Positions 23,914 through 34,012 are shown, numbered from the stretch's first letter. The stretch: 47,590 nucleotides of DNA from Syntrophomonadaceae bacterium (GCA_012516535.1 JAAYWP010000045.1:1-47590), one strand, 5' to 3'. Translations and numbers: made by a program. The notes: generated by a model not told the origin, from the letters alone.

Positions 23914-23963
23914 ATCAACTAACCACCAGCCACCAACTACTGACGACTAACCACCAACCACCA
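23914..23963. repeat. Degenerate CGACTAACCACCAACCACCA tract
   Basis: Direct reading; same family as 23804-23831. Confidence 0.7.
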
Positions 23964-24551
23964 TTAAAGCTTTCCTTTAGTGGATGGGATCCCTCTTTCC
24001 CGCTCACTGAAGGCAACTGCCTCCCGCAAGGCCCGGGCAAAGCCCTTGAAAAGCACCTCAATAATATGATGGGTGTTATCCCCGCTGAGCAGATGCATGT
24101 GCAGGGTGATCCCTGCATTATTTATTATAGCTCTGAAAAACTCAGGCACCAGTTCCACCGGCAGATCCCCTGCAGCCTGTCCCGGCACTTCTACTTCATA
24201 ACTCAAAAAGGGCCTGCCGCTGAGATCCAAGGCAACAAGCGCCAGGGCTTCATCCATAGGGATCAGAGCACTGCCATACCTATTGATCCCCTTTTTATCG
24301 CCCAGTGCTTTCTGTAGTGCCATCCCCAGACAGATACCGGTATCCTCCACAGTATGATGGGCATCTACATACAGATCTCCAACCGCCTCCACACCCAGAT
24401 CAATTAAGGCATGCCGTGCCAGTAGATGCAGCATATGATCTAGAAACCCAACCCCTGTTTTACCTTCAAAGACACCGCTCCCATCAAGGTTCAGTTTTAA
24501 CTTAACACTGGTTTCAGCTGTTACCCTTTCCACTTGCGCTTCCCGCATCAT
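23964..24551 (-). CDS. hisB: Imidazoleglycerol-phosphate dehydratase HisB
   Basis: TGVGFLDHMLHLLARHALIDL, DAHHTVEDTGICLG. Confidence 0.95.
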   Translation of the reverse strand: MMREAQVERVTAETSVKLKLNLDGSGVFEGKTGVGFLDHMLHLLARHALIDLGVEAVGDLYVDAHHTVEDTGICLGMALQKALGDKKGINRYGSALIPMDEALALVALDLSGRPFLSYEVEVPGQAAGDLPVELVPEFFRAIINNAGITLHMHLLSGDNTHHIIEVLFKGFARALREAVAFSERERGIPSTKGKL

Positions 24552-25831
24552 AACCCCTCCAACCTTTTGGAAACTGCCCGGGCATGGGCATCTAATCCCT
24601 CTTCCTCAGCCAACCTGACGATATGGGGACCCCATTTTTTCAGGGCATCTTTAGTTGTATAGATCACACTGGTGCGCTTCAAGAAATCCTCCACACTCAA
24701 CGGTGAAAAGAATCTTGCCGTCCCCCCTGTAGGCAGAACATGGTTTGGCCCTGCCAGATAATCTCCTACCGGCTCTGAGGCATAAGCACCGAGAAAAACC
24801 GCACCTGCGTTTTTGATCTGTCCAAGCAAGGAAAAGGGATCCTCCACATAAAGCTCCAGGTGTTCAGCTGCCAGTTCATTGGCCAAGTCTACAGCATCCT
24901 GTAAGTCGTCCACCACCACTGCTGCGCCGCAGTTGTCCAGTGCACTGGTTGCGATCTCTTTCCTGGGCAGTACTGCCAGCTGTTTCTCCACTTCCTCCTG
25001 CACCCTCTCCGCCAATACCCTGTCAGGTGTTACCAGTACAGCCGCAGCCCTGGTATCATGCTCTGCCTGGGACAGCAGGTCAGCAGCCACCAACTCCGGG
25101 TCCGCAGAGCTATCTGCCACAATCACGATCTCACTGGGCCCTGCCAGCATATCGATATCCACCAGTCCGAAAACCAACCTCTTGGCAACAGTGACATAGA
25201 TGTTTCCCGGCCCAACAATCTTATCCACCTTAGGGATCGATTCTGTCCCATAGGCCAGGGCAGCGATAGCCTGTACACCCCCAACCTTGAATATTTTCGT
25301 CACCCCTGCCTCAGCAGCAGCAACCAAAACAAGAGGGAGTATTGTACCATCACTTCTAGGTGGTGTCACCATAATGATCTCCTTTACCCCAGCCACCTTA
25401 GCAGGCAGGGCATTCATTAAAACAGAAGAGGGATAAGCAGCGGTACCGCCGGGAACATAGATACCGGCTCGATCCAGCGGCCGATACAACTGGCCAAGCA
25501 CCTCTCCGTTCTCACCGGGATGAAACCAGGACTGGAAGTGCTGCCTTTGGTGAAAATCCTCAATGCGGTCCCTGGCCAGGCGCAGAGATTCCAGCAGTTC
25601 AGGGGACACCTTTTGATATGCTTTCTCTATCTCTGCCTCTGTAACCTGTAATTGTTCAGCTGTAAGATCAGCATGATCAAATTTTTTTGTAGCAGCCAGG
25701 ACACCGGCATCCCCCTGCTCCCGAACCTGTTGGATAATCTCCCGTACTCCGGCCTCTAGCTCTTCACCCCGGTGCTCCCGGGCTCTCAGTTGAGAAACCA
25801 GTTCATCTTTATGAGATACCACCTTCAACAT
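24548..25831 (-). CDS. hisD: Histidinol dehydrogenase HisD
   Basis: IYVPGGTAAYPSSVLMNALPAKVAGV, ELAAEHLELYVEDP, GPNHVLPTGGTARF. Confidence 0.96.
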   Translation of the reverse strand: MLKVVSHKDELVSQLRAREHRGEELEAGVREIIQQVREQGDAGVLAATKKFDHADLTAEQLQVTEAEIEKAYQKVSPELLESLRLARDRIEDFHQRQHFQSWFHPGENGEVLGQLYRPLDRAGIYVPGGTAAYPSSVLMNALPAKVAGVKEIIMVTPPRSDGTILPLVLVAAAEAGVTKIFKVGGVQAIAALAYGTESIPKVDKIVGPGNIYVTVAKRLVFGLVDIDMLAGPSEIVIVADSSADPELVAADLLSQAEHDTRAAAVLVTPDRVLAERVQEEVEKQLAVLPRKEIATSALDNCGAAVVVDDLQDAVDLANELAAEHLELYVEDPFSLLGQIKNAGAVFLGAYASEPVGDYLAGPNHVLPTGGTARFFSPLSVEDFLKRTSVIYTTKDALKKWGPHIVRLAEEEGLDAHARAVSKRLEGL

Positions 25832-25870
25832 ATCAGTGTCCTCCTTTTATCAAGTGACATCTCTTAGGAA

Positions 25871-26554
25871 CTAACCCTTCCCTGATGATGCAGGTAAATG
25901 CACTTTTTTGATGGCATCAATCAATGAAACCAATAGGTGATGCTTAACCCTGTAGGATACTCTGTTGGCAACCAACCTGGCGGTGGCCCCTGTGATCTGT
26001 TCTATTGCTACCAGCCTATTTTCCCGCAGTGTTCTGCCGGTTGAAACCAAATCGATGATCACCTCAGCTAACCCTACCAGAGGCGCCAGTTCAATATTAC
26101 CGGAAAGTTTGATAACCTCACCCGGCAGATTGCGGCTGCGCAGATAAGACTCCGCAACCTTTGGGAATTTTGTTGCCACCCGCAGCCGCCCAAAACGGGA
26201 CAGATAGGCGGATAGCCCACCCCGGTACAGCTCAAGTTTGGATGCCGGAACAGCTACCACAAATTTACACTCGCCAAACCCCAGATCCATCAGCTCACAG
26301 ATATCCTTACCCTGCTCAAGGATCACATCCTTCCCTGCAACACCCAGGTCAGCAGCACCATACTCCACAAAGGTGGGAACATCAGCAGCACGGCAGATAA
26401 GATAGCGTATCCCGCTCTCCGGATCACTATAAACCAGGCGGCGTCCGTCCCCCTCCAGATCAATTGCCATCAATCCGGCATCCTTTAAAACCTTCTCTAC
26501 AAGGGGTAGCAGACGACCCTTGGGCAGTGCGAAAGTTATCACTTCTTTATTCAT
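25871..26554 (-). CDS. hisG: ATP phosphoribosyltransferase, short-form HisG
   Basis: TFALPKGRLLPLVEKVL, AADLGVAGKDVILE, 227 aa short form, adjacent to hisZ. Confidence 0.95.
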   Translation of the reverse strand: MNKEVITFALPKGRLLPLVEKVLKDAGLMAIDLEGDGRRLVYSDPESGIRYLICRAADVPTFVEYGAADLGVAGKDVILEQGKDICELMDLGFGECKFVVAVPASKLELYRGGLSAYLSRFGRLRVATKFPKVAESYLRSRNLPGEVIKLSGNIELAPLVGLAEVIIDLVSTGRTLRENRLVAIEQITGATARLVANRVSYRVKHHLLVSLIDAIKKVHLPASSGKG

Positions 26555-26559
26555 TTACC

Positions 26560-27750
26560 TCACTCCACTTTCTCATAGTTATCCATAACCAGTATGTGAG
26601 GTATCCCCTTCCGGGAGGCATAGGCTATAGCCTCCCGCCTAGGCCGTTCTGTGAGATCAACCTCTACAATAAAACCTTCCTGTCTCAATTCCCTTGCTTT
26701 TTTCACTACCTCACCCATATCAGAGCCAGTAATAAAATAATCAGGGGTTTGGTCATCACAGGAAAGGGATTGCTTATCCAGTGCATCCAGAATACGATCT
26801 ATGGTTAAGGCAAAACCAGTGGCTGGACAGGGGAAACCGAATTTAGCCAATAGCTCATCATACCTCCCCCCACCACAGACGGGGTAGCCCACCCCCTGGA
26901 CATAACACTCAAACACCAACCCTGTATAATAGCCCAATCCCCGCAAAAGAGTCAGATCGATGCACACCTGATCTCGAAAACCATAGTAAGACAGAACCTT
27001 CCACACATGGCGCAGGCTTTTTAACCCCTGCTGTGCAGCTTCATCCTTGATCAGTCCATCCATTTCCTGGAGTATCTCAATACCGCCGTGCAGATAGGGC
27101 AGTGAAGCAAGAGCCTTTTTATACTTCCCTGTTAGCTGTGAACCCTCTACCAGCTTATCCCAGGTTACAAGATCTTTCCTGCTCAAAGCCATCTTCGCCT
27201 GTTCCTGTTCCGCAGCTGAAAAACCAGCCCCTTTTAAGATACCGCTCAGCACATCAACATGTCCCACTGTAATGGTGAAATCGCCAACACCAGCCATTTT
27301 CATGGATTCTGCAGCCAAGCTGATCACTTCTGCATCAGCATCTGGCCCTGCAGCACCTATCAACTCTACACCTGCCTGATAAAACTCACGCTGACGCCCG
27401 GCATGGTTTTCCCTGCGAAAGATATTGGCTGTGTAACAAAAGCGAAGAGGGAGCTCCTGATCCCTCAGCCGGGCACTGACCAAGCGGGCAATGGGAGTAG
27501 TCATATCTGGCCTTAAAACAGTGATCTGCCCGTTTTCATCGATAAACCTGTAAAGTTGATTGTGCAGCATATCATCCAATGCAGGTGCCAGCACCTCATA
27601 ATATTCGAAGGTTGGAGTAACCACCTCCTGGTAGCCCCAGGACCTGATCAGCCTCAATAATTTATTTTCCAGTTTCCGCTTGCGGCGCGCCTCAGCAGGA
27701 AGGAGATCCCGCACCCCTCCCGGCATCAAAACTGTTCCTGAATTATCCAT
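26560..27750 (-). CDS. hisZ: ATP phosphoribosyltransferase regulatory subunit HisZ
   Basis: HisRS-like PGGVRDLLPAEA, LRPDMTTPIARL; position before short-form hisG. Confidence 0.93.
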   Translation of the reverse strand: MDNSGTVLMPGGVRDLLPAEARRKRKLENKLLRLIRSWGYQEVVTPTFEYYEVLAPALDDMLHNQLYRFIDENGQITVLRPDMTTPIARLVSARLRDQELPLRFCYTANIFRRENHAGRQREFYQAGVELIGAAGPDADAEVISLAAESMKMAGVGDFTITVGHVDVLSGILKGAGFSAAEQEQAKMALSRKDLVTWDKLVEGSQLTGKYKKALASLPYLHGGIEILQEMDGLIKDEAAQQGLKSLRHVWKVLSYYGFRDQVCIDLTLLRGLGYYTGLVFECYVQGVGYPVCGGGRYDELLAKFGFPCPATGFALTIDRILDALDKQSLSCDDQTPDYFITGSDMGEVVKKARELRQEGFIVEVDLTERPRREAIAYASRKGIPHILVMDNYEKVE

Positions 27751-27828
27751 CTATCTTCCCTGCTTTCATACTACTGATTTATATCAATTAATAATATCAT
27801 AAAATTTGTAATTAGGGCCACCTATTTC

Positions 27829-27865
27829 TTTTTTCTTAAAAAAAAAGCAGCAGCAACTGCTGCTT
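27829..27865 (-). terminator. Rho-independent terminator after the minus-strand ger operon
   Basis: AAGCAGCAG-caa-CTGCTGCTT stem; on the minus strand followed by TTTTTTTTT. Confidence 0.82.
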
Positions 27866-27898
27866 ATAAGTTAAGTCATATTATAACTATAGCAAAAA

Positions 27899-29140
27899 TT
27901 AATGTCCTTTGATAGGAAGAGGGTCCAATATCAAGCCTGTTCGTGTTATTTCACAAGTGACTTTCACATCAACGGCAACATGGGGCAGCCAGGCATCCCT
28001 CCAGTCATCCTTTACCTTTTCCCAGACCTCCGGGTATTCCCGGTAAAGCCTGTCACCCAAACCGAGAAAATCGCTTTTCAGTTCCCGGGACCGCCTGATC
28101 GCTGCCTCAACATCCCTTTTGATGGCTTTTTCCTTTTCCCGTTCCAGCAGTTCTAATGCTTCAGCCTCGCCGACCGCGAGCCCTGTTTTTTCCACACATC
28201 ATATATACCCTTCATCAATTATTTCGATACGAAAAGATATATTATCTTCAGTGATCACCGGCTCGATGCGAGAACTCCCACTTGTTGTAACAAGTGATGC
28301 CCATAACCCTTCAGAGGGGGTGGGTACTGTATAAATGCCGCCATCTATCTTGCCTTTAACCCAGCGCGCCCCTCTAGTCTCACTTGGCCCCAAATACCCC
28401 ACCAATTTGTCTCCTCTAAACACACCGGAACCTTCGAACACCAACTGGTTGTTTTCTGTAGACCCGGTTTCACTTTGACCTGCCTTATTCTCCTGCATAG
28501 GCTTAACCCTGACAGCAGCTACAATCGCATCTTTTCCCTCTTCATTCATATCAGTTAAAAAATCACCCAGTACAACAGGATAGTAAGTAGGGGCGTATTT
28601 ATGAGATACTTCCATTTGCATTTTAACCGCCTGCCCGGGTACCTTTTCCTGGACCGGTGCCCCTTTTAATAATACATCCTGGGCGTTGCCGTGGGCTACT
28701 ACCATCCAGATGGAACGGCGCATCTCCCAGTGGCGGACAAAAAAATCAGCCACATGGGCTACCCCCTCCCTCCCCAGATCCTCTCCTAAAACAATGGCAT
28801 TTAACTGTTTAAAACGCACTATACGGGGACTTTCCTCAGATATTTTGGCCAGAGCAAGAGGTATACTCCTCGCTTTAACGCTTAACACAATAAACGGCTT
28901 GTCACCACCACCTCCACCACCACCCCCTCCTCCCCCGCCCTGGGCTAAGACATCAGGGTTGACAAATTGAAAGGAAACCAGCAGTTCTTGTGGGCCTGCA
29001 GCATCTACCCCCACCATAGAGATAAATGCCATTCTCTCTATTTCTACCCTGCTCCAACAGCCGGATAGATTAACTGATAAAAATATTAAGATAAGGGCAA
29101 ACAGTATCGGAACTTTCAATCTAGCAACTGTAAGCTTCAT
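27899..29140 (-). pseudogene. gerKC: Ger(x)C spore germination lipoprotein interrupted by an in-frame TGA (28199-28201)
   Basis: Lipobox LSGCWSRVEIE in 28199-29140; C-terminal Ger(x)C region (FLGLGDRLYREYPEVWEKV) continues in the same frame in 27899-28195. Confidence 0.8.
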
Positions 29141-30246
29141 TGTGTTTCGCCTCCCTTTTTGTCATTTCTCCTGAATGAAGATGCAATATAAAGAAAGAGT
29201 GTTGTTCCTGTCATGACCGTAACCGCAACCAATGGATAATAGCGGGATAAATAAAACCTGACATGGTTGGTATCCTCCCATCCGATAACGGACAGAACAA
29301 CCAGAATAAAGGCATAAGGCAAAACCAGCGGCCTATAATCTTTCAGCTTAAATACCTCAGCAAGAATCAGCACTGACACATAGTAAAATGCCATGATCTT
29401 AAGACTGACGGACGACACCCAGAGCCCAACCACCAGGGATTCAATGCGCTCTACAAAAGCTCCCAGGCTCACTGTTTTTGCCAATTCAAAGGTGGGGAAT
29501 AACATCCGGGAGGTTTCCTGAGCGCCGAACAATGAAATCAGACCTACTACATCAATCGATATAACAGCTAAAAGTATTAATGAAACAGGCAGTACTATTC
29601 TCCTGGCATCCTTCGGATTCCGCAGAGATGGGATAAGCATCAATAAAAACGATCCTTCAGCATAAAAAGAAGCAAGGATCAAACTGCCCCAAAGTATACC
29701 GGAGAAAGAATGAGTTAAATAAGGTTTCAACTGCTCAAAATCCATTTCAGGAGCAGCCAGCGCAAAAATAATAAGGCCGGCTAACATAAACAGAGGAAAA
29801 ATTATTTCATTGACCCGGGAAAACACCTCCAATCCCAGGTAAACCCCATATGCTACAAGAATAACCAGCAGTATATTCAGTACAGAAAATGGCGTATCAG
29901 GTATGGTTTCAGTAATCAACAGCACACTGAATGCCCGGACCAGATAGGCATTAACATGCAAAAAGAAGAGAGCGAAAATGATGCACACTGCCCGCCCAAA
30001 CCAGGGGCCAAGCAGATCGATGCTGTATTCCACCAAATTTTTTTCCGGGAAGCGCAGCCCTAGGGAAACAACAAAAAGACCTATTAAATAACCTAGAAGC
30101 CCGGCAATCAATACAGAAAGCCAGGCATCCTGGCCCGCCTCTTTGGTCAGAAGTGCGGGAGTAATCAGCACCATACTGGCAAGAATAGAATTGGAAACCA
30201 ATAACAGAGCCTGCCAATTGGATATTTTGCCCTGTTCAATAGCCAT
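29137..30246 (-). CDS. gerKB: Spore germination permease GerB/GerKB family
   Basis: Multi-TM 369 aa between gerKA and gerKC homologs; overlaps gerKC by 4 bp. Confidence 0.88.
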   Translation of the reverse strand: MAIEQGKISNWQALLLVSNSILASMVLITPALLTKEAGQDAWLSVLIAGLLGYLIGLFVVSLGLRFPEKNLVEYSIDLLGPWFGRAVCIIFALFFLHVNAYLVRAFSVLLITETIPDTPFSVLNILLVILVAYGVYLGLEVFSRVNEIIFPLFMLAGLIIFALAAPEMDFEQLKPYLTHSFSGILWGSLILASFYAEGSFLLMLIPSLRNPKDARRIVLPVSLILLAVISIDVVGLISLFGAQETSRMLFPTFELAKTVSLGAFVERIESLVVGLWVSSVSLKIMAFYYVSVLILAEVFKLKDYRPLVLPYAFILVVLSVIGWEDTNHVRFYLSRYYPLVAVTVMTGTTLFLYIASSFRRNDKKGGETQ

Positions 30247-30275
30247 TTTTTGCCTCCATTATTATTAAATTATTA

Positions 30276-30506
30276 CTACCCTGGATAGAGCAATCTTACC
30301 AGGGGGCCGAAAATAAATTCTATAGCATTGGTAGGGTTTGGAAGCGGAATATTTAAGACCAATGCCAGTGCCATAATAAGACCAATCAGCAGAAAACAAC
30401 TGAAAACCATGAGTTCTCTTTTTTGCTGCAGTTTAGGTACTTCATAATAAGCCACCCCTGCACCGAGCAGCAAAACCAATAATACCTTCAAAAACATTGT
30501 TCTCAC
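30276..30506 (-). CDS. Small membrane protein in germinant receptor operon (possible GerD/2TM-like subunit)
   Basis: 76 aa, two hydrophobic segments, overlaps the gerKA stop by 4 bp, start near 30506. Confidence 0.7.
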   Translation of the reverse strand: MRTMFLKVLLVLLLGAGVAYYEVPKLQQKRELMVFSCFLLIGLIMALALVLNIPLPNPTNAIEFIFGPLVRLLYPG

Positions 30507-32191
30507 CCTTGTCCTTTTCCTGTTTGATCATGCTGCTGTTTATCCTGCTCCTGAGCTCCGCTGTTCCTTTGAGCTTGCGATTGATTCTCAGGTGGCTCTG
30601 GACGCTGACCAGGAGCTTGCCTTATTATATTAGGTGACCGGAAAAGCCGAGGGCGCCTGTCCATCGCCCACCAGGGTGCCCGGTAGAAAACATCCTGCCA
30701 TTCCCCGGGAACAGCAGGTGAAATCGGATAAAGGTAAGGAACCCCGAAGGATCGCAAGGAGGCAAGATGCAGCAGCAATAACATCAACCCCCAAAAAACG
30801 CCCAAAAGTCCAAATGAACCAGCAAGCAAAAGTATAGGATAGCGTAAATACCTGATCGCGATAGATGCCGAATAGTTTGGGATCAGAAAAGAAGCGATAG
30901 CGGTCAGAGCAACGATAATCACCATAAATGGGCTGACAATACCGGCAGCCACTGCGGCCTGGCCTAAAACCAGTGCCCCGACAACACCCACAGCTTGGCC
31001 TACAGACCGGGGCATTCGTGTCCCTGCCTCCCTGAGCAGATCAAAAGTTATTTCCATCAGCAGGGCCTCTACAACTGCAGGGAAGGGAACACCTGCACGC
31101 CCAACCGCCATACTTAATGCTAAACTGCCGGGGATCATTTCCTGATGGAAGGTGGTTAAAGCAACATAAAATGAAGGCAGGGTCAGGGTCAAAAATAATG
31201 CCACCCACCGTAAAGGGCGGATATAATCATGAGCTTCATAGTAATCCTCAGGGGATTGCAGAAACCCACTGAATACTGCGGGAACAATCAGTACAAAGGG
31301 TGTATTATCCACCATAATAGCTACCCGGCCCTCAACCAGACAGCCTGCCACCTTATCAGGCCGCTCTGTGCGATCCAACAGGGCAAAGGGTGTCCGGTAG
31401 TTGTCTCTGATAAAATCCTCAAGATATCCGCTCTCCAAAATGGAATCAGTATCGATGCGCTCCAGGCGCTGTTTGACCTCTTTTACTGTCGCCGGATTAA
31501 CCAAACCATCAATATAAGCAACACAGACATCTGTTTTAGTAACAGAACCGATCTGCAGCATATCAAATCTGAGTTTCGGTGTTCTGATGCGGCGCCTGAT
31601 GAGAGCAGTATTGACCCGCAGTGTCTCTGTGAAACCCTCCCGGGGGCCCCGCACAAAGGATTCAGCTTTAGGCTCTTCCACAGAGCGCATTGCCCATCCC
31701 TTAACTTCGATCGCCAGGGCTTTTGCAGCACCATCGATAAAAAGGATAGCAAAGCCGGCTAGCAATAGGTCCAACAGTTTACCAATTTCAACTTCTTCTT
31801 TGACACTGTAAAAAGTAACCAACCAGTTGAGGATCAAATCATAAGGGTTTTGAGGAACTATTTCCTGCTCCCCGTTCTCTAAGGTTTTCATCATAAATGG
31901 TGTAAAAATTGACTCACTAATGGAGGTCCTGTCTACAAGTCCGTCAATGAAAATTAAAGCAACCCGGATTTCCCTGTTAGATCCAAAATGAAACTGGCGC
32001 ACCACAAAATCGCTGGTCTCAGCAAACATCTTTTTAAACAATTCAACATTATGATCCAAAACAGGACTGATGGGCTGTTTCAAAAGTTCTGTGTCAGGTT
32101 GGATCTGCTCCAGTCGAGCATTGATCCTCTGTTTTCTGATCTCAGCTGATTTTTTTGGCTTTTTCAGTGGGCGCATAAACTGACCGGACAC
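30503..32191 (-). CDS. gerKA: Spore germination protein GerA/GerKA family
   Basis: VRGPREGFTETLRVNTALIRRRI, LDRTERPDKVAGCLVEGRVAIMVDNTPFVLIVPAVF, SPEDYYEAHDY. Confidence 0.93.
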   Translation of the reverse strand: MSGQFMRPLKKPKKSAEIRKQRINARLEQIQPDTELLKQPISPVLDHNVELFKKMFAETSDFVVRQFHFGSNREIRVALIFIDGLVDRTSISESIFTPFMMKTLENGEQEIVPQNPYDLILNWLVTFYSVKEEVEIGKLLDLLLAGFAILFIDGAAKALAIEVKGWAMRSVEEPKAESFVRGPREGFTETLRVNTALIRRRIRTPKLRFDMLQIGSVTKTDVCVAYIDGLVNPATVKEVKQRLERIDTDSILESGYLEDFIRDNYRTPFALLDRTERPDKVAGCLVEGRVAIMVDNTPFVLIVPAVFSGFLQSPEDYYEAHDYIRPLRWVALFLTLTLPSFYVALTTFHQEMIPGSLALSMAVGRAGVPFPAVVEALLMEITFDLLREAGTRMPRSVGQAVGVVGALVLGQAAVAAGIVSPFMVIIVALTAIASFLIPNYSASIAIRYLRYPILLLAGSFGLLGVFWGLMLLLLHLASLRSFGVPYLYPISPAVPGEWQDVFYRAPWWAMDRRPRLFRSPNIIRQAPGQRPEPPENQSQAQRNSGAQEQDKQQHDQTGKGQG

Positions 32192-32460
32192 CTCCTGCTC
32201 CTTTTAGCATGGTCCATATTTCCTTATTTTATGTTGATCTTGAAATTTTTTTAGATAATGTATACTGGTGTTTTTTAGCTAATTTGTAAGGATGGCTATT
32301 TATATCTTCACTGGCAGCAAACAACGGGTAACAGTTCAAGTAAATAGGACACAATAAATTTTGAAACCAACCTCAAAATCGGTTCTTTTAGAACGGGTTT
32401 AGGGCTCTCCTAATTGGTGAACATCTATTGCATCAGACACATTGATGAGAGGATGTCATT

Positions 32461-33609
32461 ATGAAAAAAGAGACCTGGATTCGCTTACTGACATTGATCA
32501 TTGTTTTCTTATTTTTTCTGATACCACTACCACAGGGCTTTTCAGTCAATAAATCTACCGATTCAAAGTGGGCTGAAGTGACGAAAACTGTTAAAAAAAT
32601 ATTTGATAGCAGGGCGAGAGCCCTTGTTGATCACTCAAATGATAAAGAAGCATTGTCATTTTATTATACAAAGGAAAAATTAGGCTGCTGGGCACACTCC
32701 CATGAAAAAGCTAAATTGGATTTTGTCCGGCAGTGGGTAACAAAAAGAGGAGTTAACTTTATAGAAGCAAGATCTGAGATTAAAATACCGTGGCTTGAAA
32801 TAAAAGGGGAGCAGGCTGAACTGATAGTCAACCAAACCCTGATGATCGGTTATGTTTACAAAGGCGAAACAACTGTCAACCGCTTCGGTATCGGCACCCG
32901 CCACTGGATGAAAATGAAAAAACATAAAGGAAAATGGCTGATCAGCCAGGATTTTTATACAGATGGTCTGGGGGATGATTCACTGGCCCCTAACCCAACA
33001 CCGGCAGATGGCAGGCCAAAGGGAAAGGTAACAGGCAGTTCTCAAAAGGATAGTGACAAAGGCAGTTATGACCGGGAAGCAGCTGTCAGATATGCGGATC
33101 AATATGCTGGAATGGCATGGGGGGCAGGGAACAACCACCAGTACAATCTTAAGGAATATGGAGACCTAAGCGGTTTGGGTGGAGATTGCGCCAATTATGT
33201 TTCCCAATGCTTAGCTGATAAAAATGGTGGTAAGATTCCATTAGATGGCAGCTGGTTTTATACCATTAATCAGAATGGTTTCAGCGGCAGTGAAGCCTGG
33301 GTGAGAGCTCAAAATTTCTGTGATTGGCTGCTCTACAGCGGTCGTGGGCGTTTAATAGCACAAGGGACCTTTTCAGAGCTGATCCAACCTACAAAGAAAT
33401 TTCCGGCAGGGGCAGTGGGAGAACTGAATAAGGGAGATGTGATCGGGTACGGTATGGGCGGAGAAATAGAACATGTTGCTATTGTTGTGGGGTGGGATTC
33501 AAATGGCTATCCCCTGGTCAATTCCCATACAGTTGACCGCTACCACTGCCCCTGGGATATGGGCTATGACAAAAAAACAATCTATTATCTGTTTCATGTT
33601 ACTGGATAG
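32461..33609 (+). CDS. Secreted protein with C-terminal putative amidase (Amidase_6-like) domain
   Basis: N-terminal hydrophobic signal; YDREAAVRYADQYA...GGDCANYVSQCL...GDVIGYGMGGEIEHVAIVVGW...NSHTVDRYHCPW. Confidence 0.82.
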   Translation: MKKETWIRLLTLIIVFLFFLIPLPQGFSVNKSTDSKWAEVTKTVKKIFDSRARALVDHSNDKEALSFYYTKEKLGCWAHSHEKAKLDFVRQWVTKRGVNFIEARSEIKIPWLEIKGEQAELIVNQTLMIGYVYKGETTVNRFGIGTRHWMKMKKHKGKWLISQDFYTDGLGDDSLAPNPTPADGRPKGKVTGSSQKDSDKGSYDREAAVRYADQYAGMAWGAGNNHQYNLKEYGDLSGLGGDCANYVSQCLADKNGGKIPLDGSWFYTINQNGFSGSEAWVRAQNFCDWLLYSGRGRLIAQGTFSELIQPTKKFPAGAVGELNKGDVIGYGMGGEIEHVAIVVGWDSNGYPLVNSHTVDRYHCPWDMGYDKKTIYYLFHVTG

Positions 33610-33691
33610 ATGATCATATTATTATCTCTCATGGTAACACCTGGTATTGAGCAGGCATATGATGAAAGAAAAGCAAAAGGGGGAGGATGTT

Positions 33692-34012
33692 ATGTCTGAA
33701 AACAATAAAGCTGAAGCAAGAATGTTTAATCCTTTTGAAAACTTTACTGGGAGGCTCGATAAAGAGTTTCAATGCAAAGTAGTCAATGTGGAGTACTCCT
33801 GTGGGAATTGTTGTAAAAAAGCTGAGGGAGGAATTTTGAGCCTGATCGGAAAAGATTTTATTGAGCTGACCGCTGATGATGACTCTATTGATGTACTCAC
33901 TTTTGTGGCAGGTATAGATAAACCCTTCAAGCAAAGGGTACGGGAGATACTTATACCCCTAGATCACATTTGTAGTGTTCAGAGAGCAGCAAAGAAAAAA
34001 TACGATGTTTAA
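33692..34012 (+). CDS. Small hypothetical protein with CGNCC motif
   Basis: ATG at 33692 preceded by GGGGGAGG; no family recognised. Confidence 0.6.
   Translation: MSENNKAEARMFNPFENFTGRLDKEFQCKVVNVEYSCGNCCKKAEGGILSLIGKDFIELTADDDSIDVLTFVAGIDKPFKQRVREILIPLDHICSVQRAAKKKYDV

Noticed and set aside
23804-23963. CRISPR-like appearance of the repeated CCACCAACC tracts
   Set aside because: Units are short, degenerate and abut each other without unique spacers. No cas genes are present.
27751-27898. T-box or His attenuator upstream of hisZ
   Set aside because: Only about 150 bp, AT-rich, and no T-box AGGGTGG-type core was seen. The only clear hairpin there is the ger operon terminator.
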